Assembly (NCBI GenBank): GCA_963835465.1
Contig: CAWIFR010000002.1
Coordinates: 434,001-498,000, forward strand
Length of the DNA stretch: 64,000 bases
DNA from: Bog-756 sp963835465
Lineage (GTDB): Bacteria; Actinomycetota; Acidimicrobiia; Acidimicrobiales; RAAP-2
Reading direction: 5' to 3'
Both the position numbers and the translations under genes were made by a program. Shown one piece after another: positions 36,299-46,139 of the stretch. Below the pieces are notes generated by a model, which did no database searches, was not told where the DNA came from, and saw nothing but the letters and a program-made list of their open reading frames with translations. Each line of letters starts with the position of its first letter. Within the stretch, counting starts at the first letter, position 1.

Positions 36299-37203
36299 TG
36301 GCCGAGTCCGAACCACGATCCGAGCCGCCCCGCCAGAGACAGAACTTCCTGGGCGGCTTCAAGCTGACGCTCGAGCACCTGGGCCGACCACCGGTGACCC
36401 GGCAGTACCCCGAGGAGAAGCGGCCCAAGCAGCCCCGACAGCACGGGAGGCACGTCCTCAACCGGTACGAGGACGGCATGGAGAAGTGCATCGGGTGCGA
36501 ACTGTGCGCCGGGGTGTGCCCGGCCGACTGCATCTACGTGCGCGGCCTCGACAACCCTCCCGACCACCCCGTCTCCCCCGGGGAGCGCTATGGGTACGTC
36601 TACGAGATCAACTTCTTGCGGTGCATCCACTGCGACCTGTGTGTCGAGGCCTGTCCCACCGAGGCCATCACCGAGTCAAAGCTGATGGAGTTCTCCTTCA
36701 CCAACCGCAACGACGCCATCTACACCAAGGCGGAGCTGCTGGTGGACGACGACGGCAAGCCCAAGCACATGCCCTGGGAGGACTGGCGGGAGGGCGACGA
36801 CCTCCACACCTCGGGGTGGATGCGGGCCACCTCGCCGGCGGGGGCGGCCGAGTTCGAGGGGGAGGTCCAGTGGTCGGGCGAGCTGGGCTTCGGCGTCCGC
36901 TCTCCTGAGGGCGGCCAGTCGGTCCACCGCGACGACGCCGCGACCGGCAGCCGACCGCTCCGCGAGACCCTGGAGCGACACCTCATCCCCGCCGACCTGC
37001 CCGCCGAGAAGCGTGGGCCGAGAGGGGCCATCGGCCGGATGCTGGAGAAGGCCGAGCGGTTCGCCCCCGGGGCCGGCAAGAAGCACCGCGAGAAGGCCGA
37101 TGCCGAGTACGCCGCCGCGGTGAGGGCCGGCAACAGCGAACGGGACACGCCCACCGGTCGGGCCACGCCGGCCGTCGACGCGCCAGGTCCGGACAGCGTC
37201 TGA
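36298..37203 (+). CDS. nuoI: NADH-quinone oxidoreductase subunit I
   Basis: A 301-residue ferredoxin-like subunit with two 4Fe-4S clusters (N6a and N6b). The ligands are CIGCELCAGVCP and CIHCDLCVEACP, spaced as usual. It is preceded by a very strong AAGGAGGAGG. The last 100 residues after the ferredoxin part are an Arg/Glu/Ala-rich extension; typical NuoI is 160-200 residues. Confidence 0.95.
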   Translation: MAESEPRSEPPRQRQNFLGGFKLTLEHLGRPPVTRQYPEEKRPKQPRQHGRHVLNRYEDGMEKCIGCELCAGVCPADCIYVRGLDNPPDHPVSPGERYGYVYEINFLRCIHCDLCVEACPTEAITESKLMEFSFTNRNDAIYTKAELLVDDDGKPKHMPWEDWREGDDLHTSGWMRATSPAGAAEFEGEVQWSGELGFGVRSPEGGQSVHRDDAATGSRPLRETLERHLIPADLPAEKRGPRGAIGRMLEKAERFAPGAGKKHREKADAEYAAAVRAGNSERDTPTGRATPAVDAPGPDSV

Positions 37204-37928
37204 TGCTGGTCGCACTCGGAGCGGTGTTCACCGCCGCGGTCGGCTCCGGCCACGCCTCGTGGGTGGACGTGGGCACCTTCGCGGTGGCCGCCGCCATCAT
37301 CATCGCGGGGGCGGTGGGCGTGGTGGTGGCCCGCAACCCGGTCCATTCGGCCCTCATGCTGGTCATGACCCTGTTCGGGGTGGCCGTCCTGTTCGTGCTC
37401 CAGCGCGACCCATTCCTGGCCGCCGTCCAGGTCATCGTCTACGCCGGCGCCATCGTGGTGCTCTTCCTGTTCGTCATCATGTTCCTCGGGGTCGACCGGG
37501 AGGAGAACATCGCCGCCGAGCCTCTGCGGGGCCAGCGCCCGCTGGCCATCGGGCTGACGGTCTTGGCCACGACCGGGCTGCTGCTCCTGGGCGAAGTGTC
37601 CCGGTGGACCACCGGCGCCCCGCATGTGGCCGGCGTTGACGCCGGGAGGCAGTCCAACGTCTACCTGCTGGGGAGATCGGTCTACACCACCTACCTCTTC
37701 CCCTTCGAGGCCACCGCCGCCCTGCTGGTCATCGCCGTGGTCGGTGCGGTGGTGCTGGCCCGACGCCCGCCGGCCTCGTCCAACCCGGTCGAAGTCGACC
37801 GGTCCGGTGAGGAGCCCGCCGTGCCGGAGGCCTTCCCCGGCACGGGCACCAAGGCCGATGCTGAGGGCGCGGACGCCGAGCCCACCGACCCCGAACCGGT
37901 CGGCTCACCCGAGGAGGCCCACTCGTGA
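37203..37928 (+). CDS. nuoJ: NADH-quinone oxidoreductase subunit J
   Basis: A 241-residue membrane subunit with five predicted spans. The conserved third-span region is VQVIVYAGAIVVLFLFVIMF, and RNPVHSALMLVMTL precedes it. A 50-residue acidic tail follows the last span. It begins one base into the nuoI stop and overlaps nuoK by four bases. Confidence 0.94.
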   Translation: MLVALGAVFTAAVGSGHASWVDVGTFAVAAAIIIAGAVGVVVARNPVHSALMLVMTLFGVAVLFVLQRDPFLAAVQVIVYAGAIVVLFLFVIMFLGVDREENIAAEPLRGQRPLAIGLTVLATTGLLLLGEVSRWTTGAPHVAGVDAGRQSNVYLLGRSVYTTYLFPFEATAALLVIAVVGAVVLARRPPASSNPVEVDRSGEEPAVPEAFPGTGTKADAEGADAEPTDPEPVGSPEEAHS

Positions 37929-38230
37929 CCATCAGTGCCGGCTGGTACCTGGGACTCAGTGTGGTCCTCTTCTCCATCGGCGCCCTCGGCGTCCTGGTCC
38001 GACGCAACGTGCTGGTGATGTTCATGTGCGTGGAGCTCATGTTGAACGCCGCCAACCTGACCTTCGTCACCTTCGCCCGGCAACTGCACGACATCGGTGG
38101 CCAGGTGCTGGTGTTCTTCGTGCTGGTGGTGGCGGCCGCCGAAGTGGTGGTCGGGCTGGGGCTGGTGGTGGCCATCTTCCGCCGTCGGGCCAACGCCACC
38201 GCCGACGACCTCCACCTGATGAAGGGCTGA
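37925..38230 (+). CDS. nuoK: NADH-quinone oxidoreductase subunit K
   Basis: A 101-residue, three-span antiporter-like subunit of normal length. The second span contains the conserved glutamate in MFMCVELMLNAANL, and the third span another glutamate in AAAEVVVGLGLVVAIF; both are part of the proton path. GTG start overlapping nuoJ. Confidence 0.95.
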   Translation: MTISAGWYLGLSVVLFSIGALGVLVRRNVLVMFMCVELMLNAANLTFVTFARQLHDIGGQVLVFFVLVVAAAEVVVGLGLVVAIFRRRANATADDLHLMKG

Positions 38231-38237
38231 CCGGACC

Positions 38238-40166
38238 GTGCTCCACGTGACCTTCCTGATTATTCTGCTGCCCCTGGTCGGATTCGCCGTCCAGCTGGTG
38301 GCCGGCCGCCGCCTCGGCGACCCGGCCGCCGGTGGTGTGGCCACCGCCTTCATCGGGGCCAGCTTCCTGGTCTCGGTCGGTGTCTACCTCGACCTGCTCA
38401 CCGTCAACGCCCCGGTGCGGACCTACACCCAGAACCTGTGGACGTGGATCCCGGTCGACACCCTGCAGGTCCACGCCCGCCTGTTCGTGGACCCGCTGTC
38501 GATGACCATGGTGCTGTTCATCACCGGGATCTCCACCCTGATCCACCTGTACTCCATCGGCTACATGAAGGGGGACAGGGACTACTCCAAGTTCTTCCTC
38601 TACATGAACCTGTTCGTGGCCTCGATGCTGATCCTGGTGCTGGGGTCCAATCTGCTGGTCACCTTCGTGGGGTGGGAGGGGGTGGGCACCTGCTCCTACT
38701 GGCTGGTGTCGTTCTGGTTCACCCGGGACTCGGCGGCCAGCGCCGGCAAGAAGGCCTTCGTCTACAACCGGATCGGCGACGTCGGCTTCCTGCTGGCCGT
38801 CTTCTTGGTCTTCGAGCGGATCCACTCACTGGAGTACACGACCATCTTCGCCAACATCGACAAGATCGGTCCGGGCTACGTCACCGCCATCTGCCTCCTG
38901 CTGCTGGTCGGGGTGATGGGGAAGTCGGCCCAGATCCCCTTGTTCCCGTGGCTGGCCGACGCCATGGAGGGCCCGACCCCGGTGTCGGCCCTGATCCACG
39001 CGGCGACCATGGTGACCGCCGGCGTCTACCTGCTGTGCCGGATCAACCCCCTACTCCACGCCTCGAGCTCGGCCGCCCTGACCGTCGCCATCGTCGGCGG
39101 CGTCACGGCCTTCGTGGCCGCCACCATCGCCTGCGCCCAGCAGGACATCAAGAAGGTGCTGGCCTACTCGACCGTCTCCCAGCTCGGGTACATGTTCCTG
39201 GCCATCGGGTGCGGCGCCTACGAAGCGGCCATCTTCTTGATGGTGGCCCACGCCTTCTTCAAGGGCCTCCTCTTCCTCGGGGCGGGCTCGGTCATCCACG
39301 GTCTCCACGACGAACAGGACCTGAAGCGCATGGGCAACCTGCGGCGGTACATGCCGTTGACCTGGATCACCTTCGGCATCGGCTGGCTGTGCATCGCCGC
39401 GGTGCCGCCCCTGTCCGGCTTCTGGGCCAAGGGTGACGTGCTCGAGAACACCTGGGCCGCCCATCCGGCGCTCTGGGGGCTGGGCCTGGTTACCGCCCTG
39501 CTCACCGCGTACTACATGAGCCGCCTCACCGGACTGGCCTTCTTCGGCAAGGACCGCTTCGCCGCCGACGTACCGGTCGACGTCGATACGGACATGCCCG
39601 ATGCCCACCACGCCGAGGGCCACATCGACCAGCCCCACGAGTCGCCCCGGATCATGGTCATCCCCCTGTGGATCCTGGCCTTCTTCGCCGCCCTGGCCGG
39701 CCTGCTGGCCGTGTCCAACAACCATCTGTCCCTGGCCAAGTGGGTCGACCCGGTCTTCGGGTCCAACCTGTTCGACGACCACCTCAGCACCGGGGCGCTC
39801 TGGACCCTGGGCATCACCGACGCCATCATCGCCCTTCTCGGCGTGTTCATCGGGCTCCGCCTGTGGATGAACGTGTCCGAGCACCCGCAGCTGGAGGTGC
39901 CGTTCCTGCGGAACTCGTGGTACATCAACGAGCTCTACGACACCGTCTTCGGCCGTCCGTCGGCCCGTCTGGCCGCCTTCAGCGCGGATGTCATCGACCC
40001 CAAGGTGATCGACGGTGGTGTCAACGGCGTGGCCACCCTGGTCCGACGGTCGGGAGCGCTGATCCGCCGGACCCAGACCGGCTACGTCCGGAACTATGTG
40101 CTGGGGATCGTGCTGGGCACCGTGCTCGTCCTGGCTTTCGTGCTCACCCGGATGTGGTGGAGCTGA
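38238..40166 (+). CDS. nuoL: NADH-quinone oxidoreductase subunit L
   Basis: A 642-residue proton-pumping subunit with 14-16 spans. It shows HLYSIGYMKGD, the glutamate span VTFVGWEGVGTCSYWLVSFW, the lysine in KSAQIPLFPWLADAMEGPTP, and the broken-helix segment HAATMVTAGVYLLCR. The C-terminal part includes the lateral helix and last span. The GTG start is 8 bases after nuoK. The stop shares a base with nuoM. Confidence 0.96.
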   Translation: MLHVTFLIILLPLVGFAVQLVAGRRLGDPAAGGVATAFIGASFLVSVGVYLDLLTVNAPVRTYTQNLWTWIPVDTLQVHARLFVDPLSMTMVLFITGISTLIHLYSIGYMKGDRDYSKFFLYMNLFVASMLILVLGSNLLVTFVGWEGVGTCSYWLVSFWFTRDSAASAGKKAFVYNRIGDVGFLLAVFLVFERIHSLEYTTIFANIDKIGPGYVTAICLLLLVGVMGKSAQIPLFPWLADAMEGPTPVSALIHAATMVTAGVYLLCRINPLLHASSSAALTVAIVGGVTAFVAATIACAQQDIKKVLAYSTVSQLGYMFLAIGCGAYEAAIFLMVAHAFFKGLLFLGAGSVIHGLHDEQDLKRMGNLRRYMPLTWITFGIGWLCIAAVPPLSGFWAKGDVLENTWAAHPALWGLGLVTALLTAYYMSRLTGLAFFGKDRFAADVPVDVDTDMPDAHHAEGHIDQPHESPRIMVIPLWILAFFAALAGLLAVSNNHLSLAKWVDPVFGSNLFDDHLSTGALWTLGITDAIIALLGVFIGLRLWMNVSEHPQLEVPFLRNSWYINELYDTVFGRPSARLAAFSADVIDPKVIDGGVNGVATLVRRSGALIRRTQTGYVRNYVLGIVLGTVLVLAFVLTRMWWS

Positions 40167-41740
40167 TGTCGTCGACCTCGCACTTCCCATTCCTCACGGT
40201 CCTGGTCCTGACGCCGGCCGTGGGGGCTGCCGTAGTGGCCCTGATCCCACCCAAGGCGGTGGCCAAGCGGTTCCACGAGGCCATCGGGGCCCTGGTGGGG
40301 CTGTTCACCCTGGTGCTGTCGTTGGTCATCGTCGGCCAGTGCAAGATCGGGTACGGCGGCTACCAACTGGTGTCCGACCACGTCTGGGCCAAGGAGCTCG
40401 GCATCCACTGGTCGGTCGGCGTGGATGGCATCTCCCTCTTCCTGGTGGTGCTGACCGCCCTGCTCTTCCCCCTGACGATTCTGGGGGCCCGGGGCCGGCG
40501 TGACCCGCGTGCCTTCGTCGCCTGGATCCTGCTCATGGAGGCGGCCTGCCTGGGCAGCTTCGTCTCCCTCGACCTGGTCCTGTTCTTCCTCTTCTTCGAG
40601 CTGACCCTGGTGCCCGCCTACTTCATCATCGGGGGCTGGGGCTACGCCCGCCGCGGCTACGCCGCCATCAAATTCTTCGTCTACACCTTCGCCGGCTCGG
40701 CCTTCCTGCTCGTGGGCATCCTGGCCGTGGCCTTCCTCCACCAGTCCCAGACCGGGGTGCTGACCTTCGAGCTGCCCGCCCTCATGCACACCCACCTGTC
40801 CGGCACCGAGGGCGTCCTGCTGTTCCTGGCCTTCACCGCGGCATTCGCCGTCAAGGCCCCGATCTTCCCCTTCCACACCTGGTCACCCGACGCCTACGCC
40901 GAGGCCCCGACGGCCGGGGCGGTGCTGCTGGCCGCGGTCATGGCCAAGCTGGGCACCTACGGGATCGTCCGATTCGATCTCAACCTGTTCCCCCAGGCCA
41001 CCCGCACCCTCGCCCCGTGGCTGCTGACGCTGGCCACCATCGGGATCCTCTACGGCGCCATCGTGGCCTGCGCCCAGCGCGACCTGAAGCGGCTGCTGGC
41101 GTACTCGTCGCTGGCCCAGATCGGGTTCATCGTGCTCGGCACGTTCGCCCTCAACAGTCAGGGACTGACCGGCGGCGTCCTCCAGATGGTGAACCACGGT
41201 CTGATCATCGCCACCCTGTTCATCCTGGTGGGGTGGATCTACGAGCGCCGCAAGACGTGGCAGGTCACCGCGCTGCGCGGCCTCCAGTCGCCGGCCCCGG
41301 TGATGGCCGGAGTGTTCACCGTGGCCATGCTGGCCTCCATCGGCGTGCCCGGGCTCAACGGCTTCGTCGGCGAATTCCTCGTCCTGATCGGCACCTTCCT
41401 GGCCCACCGGTGGTGGGCGGTGGTGGCCATCATGGGAGTCATCGCCGCCGCCATCTACCTGCTCTGGGCCTACCAGCAGGTGTTCCAGGGGGAGCCCACC
41501 GAGGAGGATGCGGTGAAGACTCGCGACCTCGGATGGAGCGAGCGGCTGATCATCGCCCCGCTGATCATCCTCATCGTATTCCTGGGCGTGTACCCCAAGC
41601 CGGTGCTCGACCGGATCACTCCCTCGGTGAACCAGCTGATCGTGCACATTGACCGGGTGACCCACACCCGTGTCCCGGCCAGCCTGCAGTCCGGCTCGGC
41701 CGCGACTGGGTCCCCGGCCTCGGCGGAAGGAGCCCCGTGA
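40166..41740 (+). CDS. nuoM: NADH-quinone oxidoreductase subunit M
   Basis: A 524-residue antiporter-like proton-pumping subunit. The glutamate helix reads LFFELTLVPAYFIIGGWG, the lysine helix AVKAPIFPFHTWSPDAYAEAP, and RDLKRLLAYSSLAQIGF the later conserved region. Length is normal for the family. The ATG lies within the nuoL stop, and the end overlaps nuoN by four bases. Confidence 0.96.
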   Translation: MSSTSHFPFLTVLVLTPAVGAAVVALIPPKAVAKRFHEAIGALVGLFTLVLSLVIVGQCKIGYGGYQLVSDHVWAKELGIHWSVGVDGISLFLVVLTALLFPLTILGARGRRDPRAFVAWILLMEAACLGSFVSLDLVLFFLFFELTLVPAYFIIGGWGYARRGYAAIKFFVYTFAGSAFLLVGILAVAFLHQSQTGVLTFELPALMHTHLSGTEGVLLFLAFTAAFAVKAPIFPFHTWSPDAYAEAPTAGAVLLAAVMAKLGTYGIVRFDLNLFPQATRTLAPWLLTLATIGILYGAIVACAQRDLKRLLAYSSLAQIGFIVLGTFALNSQGLTGGVLQMVNHGLIIATLFILVGWIYERRKTWQVTALRGLQSPAPVMAGVFTVAMLASIGVPGLNGFVGEFLVLIGTFLAHRWWAVVAIMGVIAAAIYLLWAYQQVFQGEPTEEDAVKTRDLGWSERLIIAPLIILIVFLGVYPKPVLDRITPSVNQLIVHIDRVTHTRVPASLQSGSAATGSPASAEGAP

Positions 41741-43398
41741 TGCCCTCCCTGTTGGCAGCGGCGACCTCGGCGGCGCCGGTCATCCACACCCCCAGCGTCG
41801 ACTACCTGAGCATCCTCCCCATGCTGATCATGATGGGCGGGGCGGTCCTGTTGATGGTGGCGTCCTCGCTGTTGCGGAAGATCCTGGGGGTGGGGGCGGG
41901 GACCATGGTCGCGACGGTGACCTCCATCGCCGCCCTGGTGGCCGCCCTGGTCCAGTGGGACCAGGTGATGACCCACGGGCCCAAGGTGACCATCGCCGGG
42001 GCCATCGCCTTCGACGGGTTCGACGTGTTCATCCAGATCACGGTGTCCATCGCCATGCTGCTGACCGCCCTCATCGGCGACGGCTATCTGCGCCGTGAGG
42101 GCGTGGAGGGTCCCGAGTACCACGTCCTGGCCATGATGTCGGCCTCGGGGGCGATGATGATGGGGGCGGCCAACGATCTGATCGTGGTCTTCCTGGGCCT
42201 CGAGATCATGTCCATCGCCCTCTACGTCCTGGCCGCCTTCAACCACAAGCGGGCCGAGTCGGGTGAGGCGGCCCTCAAGTACTTCGTGCTGGGGGCGTTC
42301 TCCTCGGCCGTCTTCGTCTACGGGATCGCCCTCACCTACGGGGCCACCGGGTCGACCAATCTGCCCCAGATCGCCGACTACCTGTCCAAGAACGTCATCG
42401 CCAGCAACGGGGTGCTGCTCGGGGGTCTGGCCCTCCTGCTGGTGGGCTTCGGGTTCAAGATCGCCGCCGTCCCCTTCCACATGTGGTCGCCCGACGTCTA
42501 CCAGGGCTCACCGTCCCCGGTCACCGGGTTCATGGCCGCGGTGGCCAAGGTGGGGGCCTTCGCCGCCCTGCTCCGGGTGTTCGTCTCGACGTTCGGGACG
42601 GTGCGCGCCGACTGGCAGCCCATCATCTGGGGCCTGGCCATCCTTTCGCTGGTGGTCGGGGCGGTGGTGGCTCTCCTGCAGAAGGACGTCAAACGGATGA
42701 TGGCGTACTCCTCCATCAACCACGCCGGCTTCATCCTCCTCGGCGTGGAGGCGGCCACCCCCCGCGGGGTGTCGGCCGCCCTCTACTACCTCTTCGCCTA
42801 CACGTTCTTGACCATCGGCTCCTTCGCCGTGATCACCGTCATGGGCCGCGCCGGTGACACCGGGCACACCATCACCGACTACCGGGGACTGGCCCGGCGC
42901 CAGCCCGTCCTGGCCCTGGCCTTTGCCGTGCTGCTGCTGGGACAGGCCGGGGTGCCCTTCACCACCGGCTTCCTGGCCAAGTTCGGTGTCGTCGGGGCGG
43001 TGGTCGCCACCCACGGCTACGTGCTGGCGGCGATCGCCATGGCCACTGCGGCCGTCGCCGTGTTCTTCTACCTGCGGGTGGCCGTCGCCATGTACTCGCC
43101 GGTGGGCGCGGTGGCCGATCCGGTGGACGATGACGGTCTCGGGGCCGGCCCGGACGGGTCCGGGGTCACCCAGGGGGCCGCGGCCGCCGAGCGGCCCGGG
43201 TCGACCGACGGGGTGGCCAGCCTGTCCGTGCTCACCGACGCGCCGCCCGCCGCCGACGTCATCGAGCGCGGGGTGGTGCCCGTGCCCCTGTTGACCTCGT
43301 TGGCCCTCGGACTGTGTGTGGGCTTCACCGTGGTGTTCGGGATCATTCCTGAGCCGATCCTGAACTTCGCGCACCAGGCCACCCTGCTCTTCATCTGA
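41737..43398 (+). CDS. nuoN: NADH-quinone oxidoreductase subunit N
   Basis: A 553-residue antiporter-like subunit, the last of the operon. It has IVVFLGLEIMSIALYVLAAF with the glutamate, the lysine segment KIAAVPFHMWSPDVYQGSP and KDVKRMMAYSSINHAGF. A 60-residue Gly/Asp-rich insertion lies before the last span (around residues 460-510). AAGGAG precedes the GTG-ATG start. A strong hairpin follows 28 bases after the stop. Confidence 0.96.
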   Translation: MMPSLLAAATSAAPVIHTPSVDYLSILPMLIMMGGAVLLMVASSLLRKILGVGAGTMVATVTSIAALVAALVQWDQVMTHGPKVTIAGAIAFDGFDVFIQITVSIAMLLTALIGDGYLRREGVEGPEYHVLAMMSASGAMMMGAANDLIVVFLGLEIMSIALYVLAAFNHKRAESGEAALKYFVLGAFSSAVFVYGIALTYGATGSTNLPQIADYLSKNVIASNGVLLGGLALLLVGFGFKIAAVPFHMWSPDVYQGSPSPVTGFMAAVAKVGAFAALLRVFVSTFGTVRADWQPIIWGLAILSLVVGAVVALLQKDVKRMMAYSSINHAGFILLGVEAATPRGVSAALYYLFAYTFLTIGSFAVITVMGRAGDTGHTITDYRGLARRQPVLALAFAVLLLGQAGVPFTTGFLAKFGVVGAVVATHGYVLAAIAMATAAVAVFFYLRVAVAMYSPVGAVADPVDDDGLGAGPDGSGVTQGAAAAERPGSTDGVASLSVLTDAPPAADVIERGVVPVPLLTSLALGLCVGFTVVFGIIPEPILNFAHQATLLFI

Positions 43399-43425
43399 GC
43401 GGACACCGCTCGGCACCCACGAGTG

Positions 43426-43450
43426 CCCCGGGCGGGGGTCCCGCCCGGGG
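43426..43450 (+). terminator. Hairpin after the nuo operon
   Basis: CCCCGGGCGGG and CCCGCCCGGGG form a perfect 11-base stem with a 3-base loop, 28 bases after the nuoN stop. There is no T run, as is usual for terminators in high-GC actinobacteria. Confidence 0.6.
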
Positions 43451-43529
43451 TGGTGGTCCTCACCCGTCTGTGGCGTGCCGGGTACTGTCGATCGGGCGGG
43501 CGTCCGTCGCCTAGGTGAAGGAGTGCATC

Positions 43530-43826
43530 ATGGCCAGTTCCCCAGCAGGACCGAGTCGGGGGTCGAACGGTCGGCCCTCGGCCAGGAAGTTGGAGACCCG
43601 GGAGATCGTCCGGATCGTGGTGGCCGTGGTAGCCCTGATCCTGTTGATCGCCTTCGTGCTCGACAACAGCCAGACGGTCAAGGTCGGATTCGTGTTCTTC
43701 TCCGCCCGGGTCAGTCTCATCTGGGTGCTGCTGATCGCCGCGGTACTGGGTGCTCTGGTCGACCGCCTGGTCATCCTGCTCGGCCAACGTCGCAAGAAGG
43801 CGGCCGCGGCCAAGGGCGCGCCCTGA
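43530..43826 (+). CDS. LapA-domain (DUF1049) small membrane protein
   Basis: A 98-residue protein with two membrane spans (about 31-49 and 64-85) joined by DNSQTVKVGFVFFSARVS, the LapA/DUF1049 signature, and a basic Lys/Ala-rich C-terminus. In proteobacteria LapA helps lipopolysaccharide assembly; the actinobacterial homologues have no known role. GAAGGAG precedes the ATG at a spacing of 6, which excludes a GTG at 43515. Confidence 0.82.
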   Translation: MASSPAGPSRGSNGRPSARKLETREIVRIVVAVVALILLIAFVLDNSQTVKVGFVFFSARVSLIWVLLIAAVLGALVDRLVILLGQRRKKAAAAKGAP

Positions 43827-43838
43827 GCTCCGTCCCGG

Positions 43839-46139
43839 TCATCGCCGGGTGGACGGAGCGGGGGAGCCGACCGCCCACGGGGTCGGGTGCGTGCCCAGCA
43901 GCTCGGTGACCGCGGTCGGGGTCATTGGCGGCGACAGGAGGAAGCCCTGGCCCTGGTCGCACAGCTCGGCCCGAAGTCCCTGCAGCTGGATCTCGTCCTC
44001 GATGCCCTCGGCCAAGGTCACGAGGCCCAGGATGCGGCCCAGCTCCACGAGGGTGTGGACGAGGGCCACGGTGTCGGGCGAGCCGTCCATGCCGGCCACG
44101 AACGACCCGTCGATCTTGAGCACGTCGACGGGGAACTGTCGGAGGTAGGTCAACGAGGAGTAGCCGGTGCCGAAGTCGTCGATGGCGATCCTGACGCCCA
44201 GATCCTTCAGGCGTCGCAGTCGGGTCACGGTGGTCTCGGCGTCCCGCATCAGCGAGGACTCGGTGACCTCGAGGGTGAGTCGGTCCGGTGGGAGGCCGGC
44301 CTCGGCCAGCGCCTCGGAGACGTGCCCGACCAAGGATGACGACTCGAGCTCGCGCACGGACACGTTGACCGACACGGCCATGGCCCGACCCGCCGCCTGC
44401 CAACGGGCCGCCTGCAAGCAGGCCTGGCGCAGCACCCAGCGACCGACATCGACGATGAGCCCTGACTCCTCGAGCTCGGGGATGAACTCCATCGGGGCGA
44501 TGACGCCCTGGGTGGGGTGCTGCCATCGGATGAGCGCCTCCGCGCCCCGGATGCCCTGGTCGGTCAGGTCGACGATGGGTTGGTAGAGCAGGAAGAACTG
44601 GTCGGAGGCGGCGGCGGTCTCGAGCTCCGACTTCAAGGCCAGTCGGTTGACCGCCGCGGTCTGCATGGCCGACTCGAACACCACCGAGACGTCCCGGCCC
44701 TGGGCCTTGGCCTGGTATAGGGCCACGTCGGCGTCGCGGAGCAGCTCCTGGGCGGAGGCCCGGGAGCCGGTGGCGATGCCGATGCTCGCCGTGACGCTGA
44801 TGGGGAGGTCCTCGTAGCCGTGGACGACGAAGGGGAGCTCCAGAGCCTGGCGGATCCGTTCGGCGATGGGCTCGGCCCCGGCGTCGAGGGAGATCCCCTC
44901 GGCCAGGACGACGAATTCGTCGCCACCCAGGCGCCCCACGGTGTCGTCGGCCCGGAGCATGGCCACGAAGCGGCCGGCCACTGCCTGGAGCAGGCGGTCA
45001 CCGGCCTCGTGACCCAGGGTGTCGTTGGCGTCCTTGAAGTTGTCGAGGTCGATGAAGAAGGCGGCCACCGGATGCCCCGAGCGACGCGACCGGACGAGCA
45101 TCTGCTCGGCCCGGTCGAGGATCAGCTGCCGGTTGGGCAGCCCGGTGAGGGGATCGTGGAGGGCGCGGTGGGCCAGCAGGGCCTCGAACTCCTTCCGCTC
45201 GGTGATGTCCCGGATGTTGGCCACGTAGCCGGCCACCGACGGACGGTCGAGCTGATTGGAGAGCACGGCCTCCAGCTCGCACCAGCTCCCGTCGGTGCGG
45301 CTCATCCGGAACTGGATGAGCACATTCTCGTGGGTGGCGGTGAGCTCGGACCCGAGCCGGTCCCGGACCCGGTCACGGTCGTCGGGATGGATCAGATCGG
45401 TGGGACGGATCCCCACCATCTCGGCCGGCTGTCGCCCCAGCAGTGTGGCGATGGCCGGGCTCACATAGGTGCAGAGCCCGTGCTCGTCGATGACCAGGGT
45501 GGCGTCCGAGGAGTTCTGGATGAGCGACCGGAAGCGGTCCTCGGACAGCCGGGTGGTGGCCTCGGCCCGTTCTTTCTGCTCCATGGTGGCGCCGGCCATC
45601 CGGATCACGAAGACCAGGATGAACGCCCCCATGACCGCCAGGGCGTTGGTCTCGGCCAACGAGAGAAAGCTCGGGAAGACGTGCTGCCAGACGGCCACCT
45701 GGCCCACGCCGATGCCCAACAGGCACCACAGGGCGGTGACCCGCCAGACACGGGAGCCACAGCGCGCCACGTTCTCCAGGGCCAGGAAGGCGTAAGCCCC
45801 CGACAGGACCGGGCCCCAGCCGCTGAGATAGATGACCGTGGTCACCGCGGCGGCTTGGACGGCCACCCGGAAGTGGAGCCGCGCCGGGCTGGGACTGGAA
45901 TCGTAGAGGTGGTCGGCGAGCACGCTGCTCAGGGGGATGACGATGAAGACGGCCACCCAGAGCCAGGCCGACTCCCTGGCCACCTCCCCGAAGCGCATGA
46001 GTAGGAGCAGGGCGGCGAGGGCGGCCGGCCCCATGAGGTAGGCCAGCTTCCGGGGGCCGAGGGAGAACCGGCTGTCGGACCCGGTAGGGGTGGCCACGGG
46101 GGTGGCGGTACCTCGCTGGTCCTCCCGGGAGACGGACAT
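43839..46139 (-). CDS. Membrane-bound GGDEF/EAL protein with PAS sensor
   Basis: About 766 residues. Six or so membrane spans occupy residues 30-190; a PAS domain follows (FRSLIQNSSDATLVIDEHG to NIRDITERKEFEALL); then a GGDEF domain with an intact RLGGDEFVVLAEG active site and an intact RxxD inhibitory site (RADD) five residues before it; then an EAL domain with EALIRW, DDFGTGYSS and ATLAEGIE-like ends. Both active sites look complete, so it may both make and break c-di-GMP. The ATG at 46139 has GAGG at a spacing of 5. It converges on the LapA-like gene. Confidence 0.92.
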   Translation of the reverse strand: MSVSREDQRGTATPVATPTGSDSRFSLGPRKLAYLMGPAALAALLLLMRFGEVARESAWLWVAVFIVIPLSSVLADHLYDSSPSPARLHFRVAVQAAAVTTVIYLSGWGPVLSGAYAFLALENVARCGSRVWRVTALWCLLGIGVGQVAVWQHVFPSFLSLAETNALAVMGAFILVFVIRMAGATMEQKERAEATTRLSEDRFRSLIQNSSDATLVIDEHGLCTYVSPAIATLLGRQPAEMVGIRPTDLIHPDDRDRVRDRLGSELTATHENVLIQFRMSRTDGSWCELEAVLSNQLDRPSVAGYVANIRDITERKEFEALLAHRALHDPLTGLPNRQLILDRAEQMLVRSRRSGHPVAAFFIDLDNFKDANDTLGHEAGDRLLQAVAGRFVAMLRADDTVGRLGGDEFVVLAEGISLDAGAEPIAERIRQALELPFVVHGYEDLPISVTASIGIATGSRASAQELLRDADVALYQAKAQGRDVSVVFESAMQTAAVNRLALKSELETAAASDQFFLLYQPIVDLTDQGIRGAEALIRWQHPTQGVIAPMEFIPELEESGLIVDVGRWVLRQACLQAARWQAAGRAMAVSVNVSVRELESSSLVGHVSEALAEAGLPPDRLTLEVTESSLMRDAETTVTRLRRLKDLGVRIAIDDFGTGYSSLTYLRQFPVDVLKIDGSFVAGMDGSPDTVALVHTLVELGRILGLVTLAEGIEDEIQLQGLRAELCDQGQGFLLSPPMTPTAVTELLGTHPTPWAVGSPAPSTRR

